Assembly: GCA_002159065.1 (NCBI GenBank)
Contig: LZRV01000027.1
Coordinates: forward strand, 1 to 40,698
Length of the DNA: 40,698 nt
Direction of reading: 5' to 3'
Source of the DNA: Paenibacillaceae bacterium ZCTH02-B3
GTDB lineage: Bacteria; Bacillota; Bacilli; Paenibacillales; Paenibacillaceae
Part shown: piece after piece, positions 28,469 through 37,685 of the stretch
Position numbering within the stretch: the stretch's first letter is position 1
How the letters are laid out: every line of letters starts with the position of its first letter
The notes under the pieces: generated by a model
Seen by the model: the letters and a program-made list of their open reading frames with translations, nothing else
Told to the model about the DNA's origin: nothing
Databases searched by the model: none
Translations under genes and position numbers: made by a program

Positions 28469-28503
28469 AAAAGGCGGTTTCCTTCCGGGAAACCGCCCTT
28501 TAA
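28469..28503 (-). terminator. Terminator of glnS (probably bidirectional)
   Basis: GGCGGTTTCC (28473-28482) pairs with GGAAACCGCC (28488-28497). On the minus strand the stem is followed by four T (28472-28469), and on the plus strand by CTTT. It ends the minus-strand glnS transcript and may also stop the ABC export transcript. Confidence 0.8.
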
Positions 28504-28525
28504 CCGCGCGGAATGCCGGCGGGCT

Positions 28526-30256
28526 TCAGCGCGCGTCCACCGGCAGCTCGTAGGAGCTCTTGAGCGACACGATCCGGTTGAACACCAGCCGGCCAGCGCC
28601 GGAATCCCTGGGATCGACGTTGAAATAGCCGTGGCGGAAAAACTGGAACTTGTCGTGCGGCTTGGCGTCCTTCAGGCCGGGTTCCACGAAGCCGTGCAGG
28701 ACCTCCAGGGATTTGGGGTTGATCCGGCCGAGGAACGACGCGGCCGCATCCGCAGCCTCGCCGGCTTCGCCTTCGGGCTCCTCGTTGTCCGCGTCTCCGG
28801 AATTCCCGTCCAGAATCAGCGGTTCATACAGCCTGAACTCCGCCGGCACCGCGTGGGAAGCTTCCACCCAGTGGATGGTGCCCTTGACCTTGCGGGCGGT
28901 GAAGCCGGAGCCGCTTTTCGTGGCCGGATCGTATGTGCAGCGCAGTTCCACGATTTCGCCCGCCTCGTTTTTCACCACTTCCTCGCAGCGGATGAAGTAG
29001 GCGTGTTTCAGGCGTACCTCGTTGCCCGGGAACAGGCGGTGGTATTTCGGCGGCGGATTCTCCATGAAATCTTCGCGCTCGATATAGATTTCCCGCGAGA
29101 ACGGAATGCGCCGCGTGCCCATCTCCGGATTTTCCGGATTGTTTTCGGCTTCCAGCCATTCGATCTGCCCTTCCGGATAATTCACGATGACCACCTTGAG
29201 CGGCCGGAGCACCGCCATCGTGCGCGGCGCTTTCAGCTTCAGATCCTCGCGCACGAAATGTTCCAACATTCGCCAGTCGACGACGCTGTTGCTCTTGGCG
29301 ACGCCGATTTCGCGGCAGAAGGCGCGGATGGCGTCCGGCGTAAAGCCCCGGCGGCGCAGGCCGGCAATGGTCGGCATGCGGGGGTCGTCCCAACCGTCGA
29401 CGATGCCCCGTTCCACCAGCAGCTTGAGATATCGCTTGCTGAGCACCGTCTGCGTCAGGTTGAGCCGGTTGAATTCGTACTGGCGGGGGACCGTTTCCGT
29501 CTCGCATTCCCGGATCACCCAGTCGTAAAGCGGCCGGTGATCTTCGAACTCGAGGGTGCAGATGGAATGGGTGACGCCTTCGATGGCGTCGCTGAGCGGA
29601 TGGGCGAAATCGTACATCGGATAGATGCACCACTTGTCCCCGGTGTGGTGGTGCCGCGCGTGGACGATCCGGTACAGCACCGGGTCGCGCAGGTTGATGT
29701 TGGGCGAAGCCATATCGATCTTGGCCCGCAGGGTTCTCGATCCTTCGGGAAATTCCCCTTCGCGCATCCGCCGGAACAGGTCCAGATTCTCCTCCACGGA
29801 GCGGTTCCGGTACGGACTGGGGATGCCGGGTTCGGTCAGGGTGCCGCGGGTGCGGCGGATTTCCTCCGGCGACAGGTCGCAGACGTACGCCTTGCCCTTC
29901 TTGATGAGCCGCACGGCGTATTCGTACATCTGCTCGAAGTAGTCCGAAGCGTAGCACAGATTGTCCCATTCATAGCCCAGCCAGCGGACGTCCTCCATGA
30001 TCGCCTTCACGTATTCTTCGTTTTCCTTCAGCGGGTTGGTGTCGTCAAAGCGGAGGTTTGTCCGCCCGCCGAATTCGTCGGCCAGATCGAAATTCAGGCA
30101 AATCGACTTGGCGTGGCCGATATGCAGATAGCCGTTGGGCTCGGGAGGGAAGCGGGTGATGACTTCCTTCACCCGCCCGGAGGCGACGTCTTCGGCGATG
30201 ATGTTGCGAATGAAGTTCGGGGAGGGGGTTTGCGTTTCCGGCAATTTCGCGCTCAA
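28526..30256 (-). CDS. glnS: Glutaminyl-tRNA synthetase
   Basis: Class Ib synthetase charging tRNA-Gln directly with glutamine. The 576-residue product has [18 protein letters not shown] at residues 45-48 ([20 protein letters not shown]) and the KMSKS-like VLSKR at 271-275. The tRNA-Gln recognition block [15 protein letters not shown] and two C-terminal beta-barrel domains follow. TTG at 30256 is chosen because it precedes the first conserved residues and GGAAGG lies just upstream; the spacing is short. An acidic Ala/Glu/Gly insertion lies near residues 505-530. Most Firmicutes use GatCAB transamidation instead, so this gene is probably an old horizontal acquisition in the lineage. Confidence 0.96.
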   Translation of the reverse strand: MSAKLPETQTPSPNFIRNIIAEDVASGRVKEVITRFPPEPNGYLHIGHAKSICLNFDLADEFGGRTNLRFDDTNPLKENEEYVKAIMEDVRWLGYEWDNLCYASDYFEQMYEYAVRLIKKGKAYVCDLSPEEIRRTRGTLTEPGIPSPYRNRSVEENLDLFRRMREGEFPEGSRTLRAKIDMASPNINLRDPVLYRIVHARHHHTGDKWCIYPMYDFAHPLSDAIEGVTHSICTLEFEDHRPLYDWVIRECETETVPRQYEFNRLNLTQTVLSKRYLKLLVERGIVDGWDDPRMPTIAGLRRRGFTPDAIRAFCREIGVAKSNSVVDWRMLEHFVREDLKLKAPRTMAVLRPLKVVIVNYPEGQIEWLEAENNPENPEMGTRRIPFSREIYIEREDFMENPPPKYHRLFPGNEVRLKHAYFIRCEEVVKNEAGEIVELRCTYDPATKSGSGFTARKVKGTIHWVEASHAVPAEFRLYEPLILDGNSGDADNEEPEGEAGEAADAAASFLGRINPKSLEVLHGFVEPGLKDAKPHDKFQFFRHGYFNVDPRDSGAGRLVFNRIVSLKSSYELPVDAR

Positions 30257-30448
30257 GATCCTTCCAACCTTTCCGACACTGGCATGTTCATTTTATTAAT
30301 CATACACAAAACGGCGCCCGACGATAAGGCCTTTCTCAGGATTCTCATGATTCTCATAAAAAAACCCGACATTGCGTAACTTTTTCTTTTTTCGTATCGT
30401 TATATCAGTTTGAAAAGCGTTTTTGAAAAAGGTGTGGGAGGAACCGGC

Positions 30449-31246
30449 ATGTTCGCCAAATTTCGACGGCGTGCGGAGACTCCGCAGCCGGCGGATTCCG
30501 CATCGGACCACCCCCCGCAGCCGTCACCGGCGCCCGGCTTTTCCGGGAAGGCTCCGGATCCGGACGATACCGGGCCGCTCCTGTCCGTCCGCGGTTTGGA
30601 ACGGACCTTTGAGGTGGGCGGCAAGCCTCTCAGGGTGCTCAAGGGGATCGACCTGGACCTCTATCCCCGGCAGCTGGTCATGTTGCGCGGGCGATCCGGC
30701 TCGGGGAAGACGACCCTTCTCAACCTGATGGGCGGGCTGGACACGCCGACCAGGGGCGAAGTCTGGTTTCGCGGGCAGCCCCTTCACGCATGGGACGACG
30801 ACCGGCGCACGGCGGTGAGGCGGAAGGAGATCGGCTTCATTTTCCAGTCGTACGCGTTGCTTCCGCTGCTGTCGGCCTACGAAAACGTGGAGCTGTCGCT
30901 GCGGATAGCCGGGGTGCCCCGTTCCGAATGGAAAAGCCGCGCCACGGCCTGCCTGGAAATGGTCGGGCTGGGCAAGCGGATGCATCACCGTCCGTATGAG
31001 CTTTCCGGGGGCGAACAACAGCGGGTGGCCATCGCCAAAGCCATTGCGCACCGGCCGCGGCTGATCCTGGCCGACGAGCCGACCGCCGAGGTGGACTCGC
31101 AGATGGCGGCGCAGATCATCGCGATGTTCCGCGAAATCGTCGCCAGGGAGAACATCACCATCTGCATGACCACCCACGATCCCACAATTTTGGAGGTTGC
31201 GGATCATGTCTATGAAATGGCCGACGGGGTTCTTGCCGCCGTCTGA
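30449..31246 (+). CDS. MacB-type ABC ATPase of the FtsX/MFP/binding-protein cluster
   Basis: A 265-residue ATPase of the LolD/MacB/FtsE class: Walker A GRSGSGKT (residues 81-88), the [20 protein letters not shown] block, signature LSGGEQQR (185-192), Walker B LILADEPT (from 205) and H-loop MTTHD. The first 43 residues are basic then Pro/Ser-rich and probably disordered, which is unusual for this class. ATG 30449 has GGGAGGAA 5 bases upstream; the frame is open back to 30410. It is the first of six closely packed genes, divergent from glnS. The 190-base divergent gap is A/T-rich; TTGCGT (30372-30377) with TATCGT (30395-30400) is only a weak promoter candidate. The next gene starts 41 bases inside it. 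Confidence 0.9.
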   Translation: MFAKFRRRAETPQPADSASDHPPQPSPAPGFSGKAPDPDDTGPLLSVRGLERTFEVGGKPLRVLKGIDLDLYPRQLVMLRGRSGSGKTTLLNLMGGLDTPTRGEVWFRGQPLHAWDDDRRTAVRRKEIGFIFQSYALLPLLSAYENVELSLRIAGVPRSEWKSRATACLEMVGLGKRMHHRPYELSGGEQQRVAIAKAIAHRPRLILADEPTAEVDSQMAAQIIAMFREIVARENITICMTTHDPTILEVADHVYEMADGVLAAV

Positions 31247-32327
31247 ACCGAAAGAAGACCGGCGTTTCCGGGCCGGGCGAAAGGCGCCTTTCGCGGTCCG
31301 GTCCGCGCTGGCGGTCCTGCTGGCGCTGCCGCTGCTCCTTGCGGGCTGCAGCCTGCTGCCCGACGAGCCGGAAGAAGAATACCTGGAAGACATCGCCCTC
31401 CCGCAGATTTCCAAAAAACCGGAGTACGAAGTGACCACGCAGACGCTGGAGACCACCGTGACGGGCTCCGGCAGGCTCCTTTCGACACAGGAAACGACGC
31501 TGTACTTCACCCTGGACAACCGCCGGATCAAGCGGCTGTACGTCATGCCCGGCGACTGGGTGGAGGCGGGCCAGCCCGTCGCCGAGCTGGACGTGGACGA
31601 TCTGCGCAACCAGCTGCGCATGCAGCGGCTCGCCTTCCAAAAGGAAGAGTTGGCGATGAAGGAGCTGCTTCGCCGGCGCGACGAGATGGATCCGGTGGAA
31701 TTCGAAACGCAGCGCATCCAGTTTGAAGAAAAACGGCAGGCGCTCGTCGACCTGGAAGAGCAAATCGCCCAGGCGGTCCTGACGGCGCCGTTCGCGGGAA
31801 CCGTCGTCTCGCTGTCCGTGCAGGAAGGCGGGCAGGTGAAGGCGTACGATCCGGTGGCCGTCATCGCCAACGCCCGGGAACTGATCGCGGCCGTTTCCCT
31901 GTCGTCCAGCGACGTGAACAAGGTCGCCCCCGGCATGGAGGTGCGCCTTAACATCAACAACGTCGGCGAACGGATGGGCGTCGTCAAGGCGCTGCCCACG
32001 TCGCAACAAAACTCGGGCGGCTGGCCCTGGGGGCAGCCGCAGCAGCCCGACCGGCTTGACCAGTACTTGCTGGTGGAGGTCAAGGATCTGCCCGACACGG
32101 CCCAGCGCGGCACGCCGCTGACCGCCACGGTGATCCTGAACCGCAAGGAAAACGCCGTCGTCATTCCCCTCGCCGCCCTGCGGACCATCGGCACGCGCAC
32201 CTACGTGCAGGTGGTGGAGCCCGACGGCACCAAGCGGGAAGTGGACGTCCGGGTCGGCCAGCAGACGTCGACCGTCGCCGAAATCCTCGAGGGCCTCGTC
32301 CCCGGGCAAAAAGTAGTGGGAAGGTAG
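31206..32327 (+). CDS. Lipoprotein membrane-fusion (periplasmic-adaptor-like) protein
   Basis: The 373-residue product has a 30-residue hydrophilic start, a hydrophobic stretch and a lipobox LLAGC with Cys48, so it should be a lipid-anchored surface protein. The HlyD/RND-adaptor pattern follows: a barrel-sandwich half (TTVTGSGRLLSTQETTLYF, VMPGDWVEAGQPVAELD), a helical hairpin (about residues 130-190, QLRMQRLAFQKEELAMKELL), the second sandwich half (VLTAPFAGTVVSLSVQEGGQV) and a beta-barrel. YknX of B. subtilis is a family comparison. ATG 31206 has GGAGG 9 bases upstream and lies within the ATPase gene, so the two are coupled. Confidence 0.88.
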   Translation: MSMKWPTGFLPPSEPKEDRRFRAGRKAPFAVRSALAVLLALPLLLAGCSLLPDEPEEEYLEDIALPQISKKPEYEVTTQTLETTVTGSGRLLSTQETTLYFTLDNRRIKRLYVMPGDWVEAGQPVAELDVDDLRNQLRMQRLAFQKEELAMKELLRRRDEMDPVEFETQRIQFEEKRQALVDLEEQIAQAVLTAPFAGTVVSLSVQEGGQVKAYDPVAVIANARELIAAVSLSSSDVNKVAPGMEVRLNINNVGERMGVVKALPTSQQNSGGWPWGQPQQPDRLDQYLLVEVKDLPDTAQRGTPLTATVILNRKENAVVIPLAALRTIGTRTYVQVVEPDGTKREVDVRVGQQTSTVAEILEGLVPGQKVVGR

Positions 32328-32330
32328 CCG

Positions 32331-35213
32331 ATGAGCGCACTGATCCGTTTTCTTTTCCGCAAAATGTGGAACACCCGGTGGCTCACGCTGAGCACCTTCG
32401 CCGGGCTGCTCGTGGCGGTGGCGTTCACCGCCAGCATTCCGATGTACGCGGACGGTTCGCTGAAGCGCGTCGTCGCCCAGACGCTGCGCGAACACGAGAC
32501 CGGGCTGCCGGCCGGGGCCCTGCTGTTCCGTTACCAGTCGACGGACGGCAGAACGGACCCCGTCGCCTTCAGCCAGGCGGACCGGTTCATCACCGAAGAA
32601 GTTCCGGAGCGCATCGGCTTTCCCGTTACCGTTGAGCAGCGGGGGCTTACGCTGCGCAGCACGGAAGTGTCGCCGGAAGACCCGTTGAAGGTCGACGCCA
32701 GCCGCACCCGCCGGATGACCATCACCTCCCTGGGCGGCCTGGAAGAACGGGTCGAGCTGGCCGGCGGCAAGTGGTTCGCCGAAGAAGCAGGGGCGGACGG
32801 CACGCTGCAGGCGGTCATGCTGGAAGAAGCGCTGTTCCGCAACGACCTGCACGTTGGCGACGTACTGCTGTACCCCGTCTACGGCGGCCTGAATCTCACG
32901 CTGCGCGTGGAGATCGTCGGTTCCGTCCGGCCGCTGGACATGGCCGATCCTTACTGGTACCAGGGCCTGGACAGCCTGATGAACGCGCTCATCATTTCCG
33001 AGCGGGTGTTCCTGGACGATCTGGTGGGCAAGCGCGGCATCCCGGTGCAGCTGGCCAGCTGGTACGCCGTGTACGACCTGAGCGAGATCACCACGAGCCG
33101 GCTGACACCCCTCTCCCGCGTCCTGAACCGGGTCGACATCGAGGCGAACAACATCCTGAAAGGCACGCGGGTGGAGATTTCGTTCCGGGACATGCTGGCG
33201 GATTTTCGCCGCGAGAGCGTCCAGCTGCAGACGATGCTGTTTACCCTGGCGGCTCCGATGATCGCCATGGCGTTCTACTTCATCACCATGATCGCCCGCC
33301 AGTCGCTGGAGAACCAGCGCACCGACATCGCGGTGCTGCGCAGCCGCGGCGCCAGCAGGCGGCAGATCATGCTCATCTTCCTGCTGGAAGGGGCCCTGCT
33401 CGGCGGCGCCGCATTGCTGCTTGGCCCCGCCATCGGCTGGTTCATGGCCAAAAGCATCGGGTCCGCCAACGGGTTCCTTGAGTTCGTGAACCGCAAATCG
33501 ATTCCGGTGGGATTTTCCTCCGACAGCGCGTTGGCCGCCCTGCTTTCCGTGCTGGTGGCCATCGGTGCGGCGGTCATCCCGGCGTTGGTCTACACCCGCG
33601 CCTCCATCGTCGATTACCGGCGCATGCAGGCGCGCAAGGAGCGCCCGCCGTTCTGGATGCGCTGGTATCTGGACGTGGTCCTGCTGGGCGTGGCGGCCTA
33701 CGGATGGTACCTGTTCAACGAGCGGCAAATGATCTCGTTCCGCACGGGGCTCACCACGGACCAGCTCAACGTGCAGCCGTTCCTGTTTTTCGTGCCGGCA
33801 ATCTTCATTTTCGCTCTCGGCCTTCTGTTCCTGCGGCTGTTCCCGTTGATGCTCCGGCTCATCAGCTGGCTGGCGCGCAGGAACATGCCGATTCCGCTGT
33901 ACCTTACGGTGACGCAGCTGTCCCGTTCGTCCAAGGCCTATTATCCGCTCATGATCCTGCTCGTCCTCACCCTCGGGCTCGGGGTTTACAACGCTTCCGC
34001 GGCGCGCACCATCCATCTCAATTCGGAAGAGCGGATCCTGTACAAATACGGCGCGGACGTCATCGTGCAAACCGTCTGGGAGGCTTATCAGGAAACCTCG
34101 CCGTCCGGCGGCTCGCAGCAACCGGGCGGCGGCGGAGGCACGGGAGGAGGCGGATCCGGCAATCCCGGCGGAGGCGGTGGAGGGGCTCCCCAGGTTCCGA
34201 TGCCATCGGGCACCCTCGTTTACAACGAACCTCCGTTCGAAGTGTTCCGGACGCTCCCCGGCGTGCGGCACGCGGCCAAGGTGGTGCAGACGAAGGCCAG
34301 TCTGTCCGTTTCCAACCGGACGGTGGGGCAGGGCATGGTCGTCGGCATCGAGACCGTGGATTTCGCCCGCGTGGCCTGGTTCCGGACGGACCTGTACAAG
34401 AACCATCCGTTCCGCTATCTGGCCGCGATGGGTCAGGTGACGGAAGGGGCGATTATTTCATCCAACCTCGCCGAACGGTATGAGCTGAAGACGGGAGACC
34501 TGATCACCGCGGTCATCGCCGGCCAGCCCGTGGAGTTCGTGATCATCGGCATCGTACCTTACTGGCCCGCGCAATATCCGGACCAGCTGCCGTTCCTTGT
34601 CGCCAATCTGGGTTACATATACGACCAGGTGCCGATGATCCCTTATGACGTTTGGCTTGACATGGAACCGGGAGCCGATGTGCTGCCCATCGTGCCGGTG
34701 CTCAGGGAGCACGGCATCGAAATCGCCTCCATCCAGGACGTGGAGAACGAGCTGATCGCCCAGAGCCGGCATCCGGCCCGCGGCGGCGTGTTCGGCATCC
34801 TGAGCCTCGGATTCCTCATCACGGTGATCGTTTCGCTGGCGGGGTACATCATCTTCTGGTTCTTCAACCTGTCCGGCAGGACCGTCCAGATGGGCGTGCT
34901 TCGGGCGACCGGCCTGTTCCGCCGGGAGCTGACCGCCATGCTGCTGTTCGAGCAAGTGTTCACCGCGGGGCTGTCCATCGCCTTCGGCATCCTGACCGGC
35001 AAACTGGCAAGTCTTCTGTTCCTTCCATTCCTGCAGACCACCGGAAACGCGGCGAACCAGGTTCCGCCGTTCCGGGTGGTGTTCGAGGCGGTGGACGACA
35101 TCCGGCTGTACTCGGTGGTCGCGGTGATGATGGGCATCGGCGCCGCCCTGCTCGTCGCCCACATCCGCAATCTGCGGGTGCACCAGGCTGTCAAGATGGG
35201 CGAGGAGCGGTAA
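32331..35213 (+). CDS. Large FtsX/MacB-type ABC permease
   Basis: The 960-residue product has a first membrane helix (about 17-38), an extracytoplasmic domain to about 300, a first FtsX core with three helices (about 303-425: FYFITMIARQSLENQRTDIA, LRSRGASRRQIMLIFLLEGALL), further helices (about 442-540), a second extracytoplasmic region to about 820, and a second FtsX core at the C-terminus (SLAGYIIFWFFNLSG, LRATGLFRRELTAML). This duplicated topology is that of 10-helix type VII ABC permeases. A linker of about 30 residues, mostly Gly (near 590-620), sits in the second outer domain. ATG 32331 follows the adaptor stop by 3 bases. Such permeases transmit force or export; they are not importer subunits. 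Confidence 0.9.
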   Translation: MSALIRFLFRKMWNTRWLTLSTFAGLLVAVAFTASIPMYADGSLKRVVAQTLREHETGLPAGALLFRYQSTDGRTDPVAFSQADRFITEEVPERIGFPVTVEQRGLTLRSTEVSPEDPLKVDASRTRRMTITSLGGLEERVELAGGKWFAEEAGADGTLQAVMLEEALFRNDLHVGDVLLYPVYGGLNLTLRVEIVGSVRPLDMADPYWYQGLDSLMNALIISERVFLDDLVGKRGIPVQLASWYAVYDLSEITTSRLTPLSRVLNRVDIEANNILKGTRVEISFRDMLADFRRESVQLQTMLFTLAAPMIAMAFYFITMIARQSLENQRTDIAVLRSRGASRRQIMLIFLLEGALLGGAALLLGPAIGWFMAKSIGSANGFLEFVNRKSIPVGFSSDSALAALLSVLVAIGAAVIPALVYTRASIVDYRRMQARKERPPFWMRWYLDVVLLGVAAYGWYLFNERQMISFRTGLTTDQLNVQPFLFFVPAIFIFALGLLFLRLFPLMLRLISWLARRNMPIPLYLTVTQLSRSSKAYYPLMILLVLTLGLGVYNASAARTIHLNSEERILYKYGADVIVQTVWEAYQETSPSGGSQQPGGGGGTGGGGSGNPGGGGGGAPQVPMPSGTLVYNEPPFEVFRTLPGVRHAAKVVQTKASLSVSNRTVGQGMVVGIETVDFARVAWFRTDLYKNHPFRYLAAMGQVTEGAIISSNLAERYELKTGDLITAVIAGQPVEFVIIGIVPYWPAQYPDQLPFLVANLGYIYDQVPMIPYDVWLDMEPGADVLPIVPVLREHGIEIASIQDVENELIAQSRHPARGGVFGILSLGFLITVIVSLAGYIIFWFFNLSGRTVQMGVLRATGLFRRELTAMLLFEQVFTAGLSIAFGILTGKLASLLFLPFLQTTGNAANQVPPFRVVFEAVDDIRLYSVVAVMMGIGAALLVAHIRNLRVHQAVKMGEER

Positions 35214-35230
35214 GATGGAGGGAAGTTCGC

Positions 35231-36712
35231 ATGAAAGATGGGGGAGCTTTTCGCCAATGGCTCATCCCCGTGCTTGCCGCGGCGCTGGCCGTGTCTCCGC
35301 TTGCCGCCTGCAGCCGGGAGACCGCCGGGCCGGAAGGTCCGAGGACGTTGCGGATCGGCGTCATCTACGGGAGCGCGTCCGAGGATTCCATCCGGCGGAC
35401 GTACACCGACGCCTTCGAGCTGACCATGAAGGGCGCCGTCGAGATCGAGATCGTGCCCGCAATCAACCTGGGTCAGCGCGGTTTCTTGACGCCGGAGGAA
35501 CGACGGAATCAGCCGGGCACTTACGAAGCGGTCAAGGCATTGCTTGCCGGGCCCGATCCGGTGGACGTCATGTTGCTGGATTCCTCCCTGCTGACGCCGC
35601 TGGCGCGGGACAACCTGCTGGTGCCGCTGGACCCGCTGATGGCCGAAGACGGGATCCGCAAGGAAGATTTTGTGCCGGCCGTCATTGAGGGCATCGCGGA
35701 GATGGGCGACGGCTTCATCTACGCCCTGACCCCGACGTTCAACCCTTCCGCGCTGTTTTTCAACAAACAGCTGTTTCGGGAAGCGGGGGTGGAATTTCCC
35801 TCCGACCCCATGTCCTGGGATGACGTGTTCAACCTGGCCCGCCGGCTCAAGCGGGGAGAGGGCAAGGACGCGGTCTGGGGATTCGCGTTCAATGACGGGG
35901 GAAGGGGCGGAAACTTCTGGGAGGTCGAACAATATGTCGAGCCGCTCCATCTGCGCATGTACGACGGCAACCTCGAACGGATGACCGTCAACAACGACGG
36001 CTGGAAAGCGGCCTGGGAGACCTTCGAGCAATTATATAAAGACAAAGTCTTGCCTACGGATGAGCACATCATGACGGAACCGCCCGGGGACGGCGACTGG
36101 CATCCGTACATGGAGCGGCCGTTCTTGCGCGGCAAGGTTGCCATGGTAATCGCCAGCTACAGTTATATCCAGGAATTGATCAACTTCAACGACAACGCCG
36201 GCAGGCTTAGGGACCTGGGCTTCGAGCCCATCGACTGGGACGTGGCGATGGTGCCAACCCACGGCGCCGCGCCGGGAGTCTCCAGCGGCATCACCCTGAA
36301 CCAATTGTTCGCCATCGCCGCCAACGCGCAAAACAAGGAAGACGCCTGGGCGTACATGAAATTTATGACCGGCGACGAATGGGCGCGTCTGAAGTCCCGC
36401 AGCATCACGGAAATGCCGGCGCGCAAGGCGCACATCCGGCCGCGCGGCGGTCTGAGCTACAATGTCGAAGCTTTCTATTCCGTCAAGCCGGCGCCGCCGC
36501 TAACGTACGCGGAGCAGAAACTGGAGATGGATTACCCGAACTTATGGTTGATTCGGGAGATTGGCGCCCATCTGTACGGGCAGGTGCTCCGGGGCGAAAA
36601 AAAGGTGGACGAAGCCCTGGCGGAATGGGAGCGCAGGGGCAACGATCTGCTGCCGAAAATAAAGGCCAATCCCGACGGCCACATCGAGGGCGTGTTCGAC
36701 GGTTTGATGTGA
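35231..36712 (+). CDS. Extracellular solute-binding lipoprotein 1 (family 1)
   Basis: The 493-residue product has a signal peptide ending in the lipobox LAAC (Cys27), then a type II periplasmic-binding fold with RTLRIGVIYG, PVDVMLLDSSLLTPLARDNLLVPLDPLM, ALTPTFNPSALFFNKQLFREAGVEFP, RGKVAMVIASYSYIQEL and QNKEDAWAYMKFMTGDEWAR, as in sugar-type binding proteins of the MalE class. ATG 35231 is 17 bases after the FtsX gene, with a GGAGGGAAG site. No importer permease is nearby. It is a close paralogue of the last gene of the cluster. The ligand is unknown; carbohydrate or peptide is a guess. Confidence 0.9.
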   Translation: MKDGGAFRQWLIPVLAAALAVSPLAACSRETAGPEGPRTLRIGVIYGSASEDSIRRTYTDAFELTMKGAVEIEIVPAINLGQRGFLTPEERRNQPGTYEAVKALLAGPDPVDVMLLDSSLLTPLARDNLLVPLDPLMAEDGIRKEDFVPAVIEGIAEMGDGFIYALTPTFNPSALFFNKQLFREAGVEFPSDPMSWDDVFNLARRLKRGEGKDAVWGFAFNDGGRGGNFWEVEQYVEPLHLRMYDGNLERMTVNNDGWKAAWETFEQLYKDKVLPTDEHIMTEPPGDGDWHPYMERPFLRGKVAMVIASYSYIQELINFNDNAGRLRDLGFEPIDWDVAMVPTHGAAPGVSSGITLNQLFAIAANAQNKEDAWAYMKFMTGDEWARLKSRSITEMPARKAHIRPRGGLSYNVEAFYSVKPAPPLTYAEQKLEMDYPNLWLIREIGAHLYGQVLRGEKKVDEALAEWERRGNDLLPKIKANPDGHIEGVFDGLM

Positions 36713-36788
36713 GGAACCTTTCGGCCGGTTTTGGCGCACGGTCGGACGGGATTTCCGGGCCGCATGGACAGGAGAGGAGCGATAAGTT

Positions 36789-37685
36789 TTGATCCATTGC
36801 GAAGGCCTTGTCAAGATCTATAAGACCGACGACCTGGAAGTGGTGGCCCTGCAGGGCCTCAACCTGACCGTCGAGGCTGGCGAAATGATGGCGATCATCG
36901 GCAACAGCGGCAGCGGCAAATCCACCCTGCTCAACATTCTTGGCGGCCTGGATCGCCCCACGGCCGGACAGGTGCGCGTCGGCAAATGGGATCTGCTGAA
37001 GATCACCGAGGCGGAACTGGTCGTTTACAAGCGGGAGACGGTGGGCTTTGTCTGGCAGAACAACGCCCGGAACCTGCTGCCGTATCTCACCGCGTTGGAG
37101 AACGTCGAAGTGCCGATGATGTTCACGGGCAAGAAAGTGGACCGCGCCTATGCGAAACAGCTGCTGGAGATGGTCGGGCTCAAGGACCGCATGCACAGCA
37201 AGCTGACCCAGCTGTCCGGAGGGGAGCAGCAGCGGGTAGCGATCGCCATCGCTCTGGCGAACCGGCCGAAGCTTCTGCTCGCCGACGAACCGACCGGCTC
37301 CGTCGACACCGCGACCTCCGACCTGATCATGGACATCTTCCGCCGCTTCAACCGGGAATTCGGCGTGACGATTGTCATCGTCACCCACGACCTGGGGCTG
37401 GCGAGCAAGGTTGACCGGGTGGTGGCGATCCGTGACGGCCTGACAAGCACGGAATTCATCAAGCGCAATATCCATCTCGACCGGACACTGGCCGCTCCGC
37501 TTTACGGCCGCAGGGCTCTGGAGGAGGTGCATGAAGCGTTCGTCGTCGTCGACCGCGCGGGCCGGCTGCAAATTCCCCGCGAATATTTGCAGGCGCTCGG
37601 CATCGGCGACAAGGCCACATTGGAGTTCGACGGGGAGAAGATTCTGATCAAACCCCCGAAAACAATGGAGGGAGAAACCGCATGA
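36789..37685 (+). CDS. MacB-type ABC ATPase fused to a C-terminal AbrB/SpoVT-like domain
   Basis: The 298-residue product has Walker A GNSGSGKST (38-46), GFVWQNNARNLLPYLTALENVEVP, signature LSGGEQQR (142-149), Walker B LLLADEPTGSVD (from 162) and H-loop VTHD, so the NBD is complete and of the LolD/MacB class. Residues 252-290 (VVVDRAGRLQIPREYLQALGIG, DKATLEFDGEKILIKPP) match the swapped-hairpin AbrB fold: a GR-(I/L)xIP-(R/K) core, LGI turn and final DGEKI strand. The start is TTG 36789, with GGAG about 10 bases upstream. The stop overlaps the next start (ATGA). Whether the extra domain binds DNA, dimerises the NBDs or binds another protein is unknown. Confidence 0.88.
   Translation: MIHCEGLVKIYKTDDLEVVALQGLNLTVEAGEMMAIIGNSGSGKSTLLNILGGLDRPTAGQVRVGKWDLLKITEAELVVYKRETVGFVWQNNARNLLPYLTALENVEVPMMFTGKKVDRAYAKQLLEMVGLKDRMHSKLTQLSGGEQQRVAIAIALANRPKLLLADEPTGSVDTATSDLIMDIFRRFNREFGVTIVIVTHDLGLASKVDRVVAIRDGLTSTEFIKRNIHLDRTLAAPLYGRRALEEVHEAFVVVDRAGRLQIPREYLQALGIGDKATLEFDGEKILIKPPKTMEGETA

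Noticed and set aside
28451..30379. A 642-codon plus-strand frame covering glnS
   Set aside because: It is the mirror of glnS, whose HIGH and KMSKS motifs and terminator fix the coding strand as minus.
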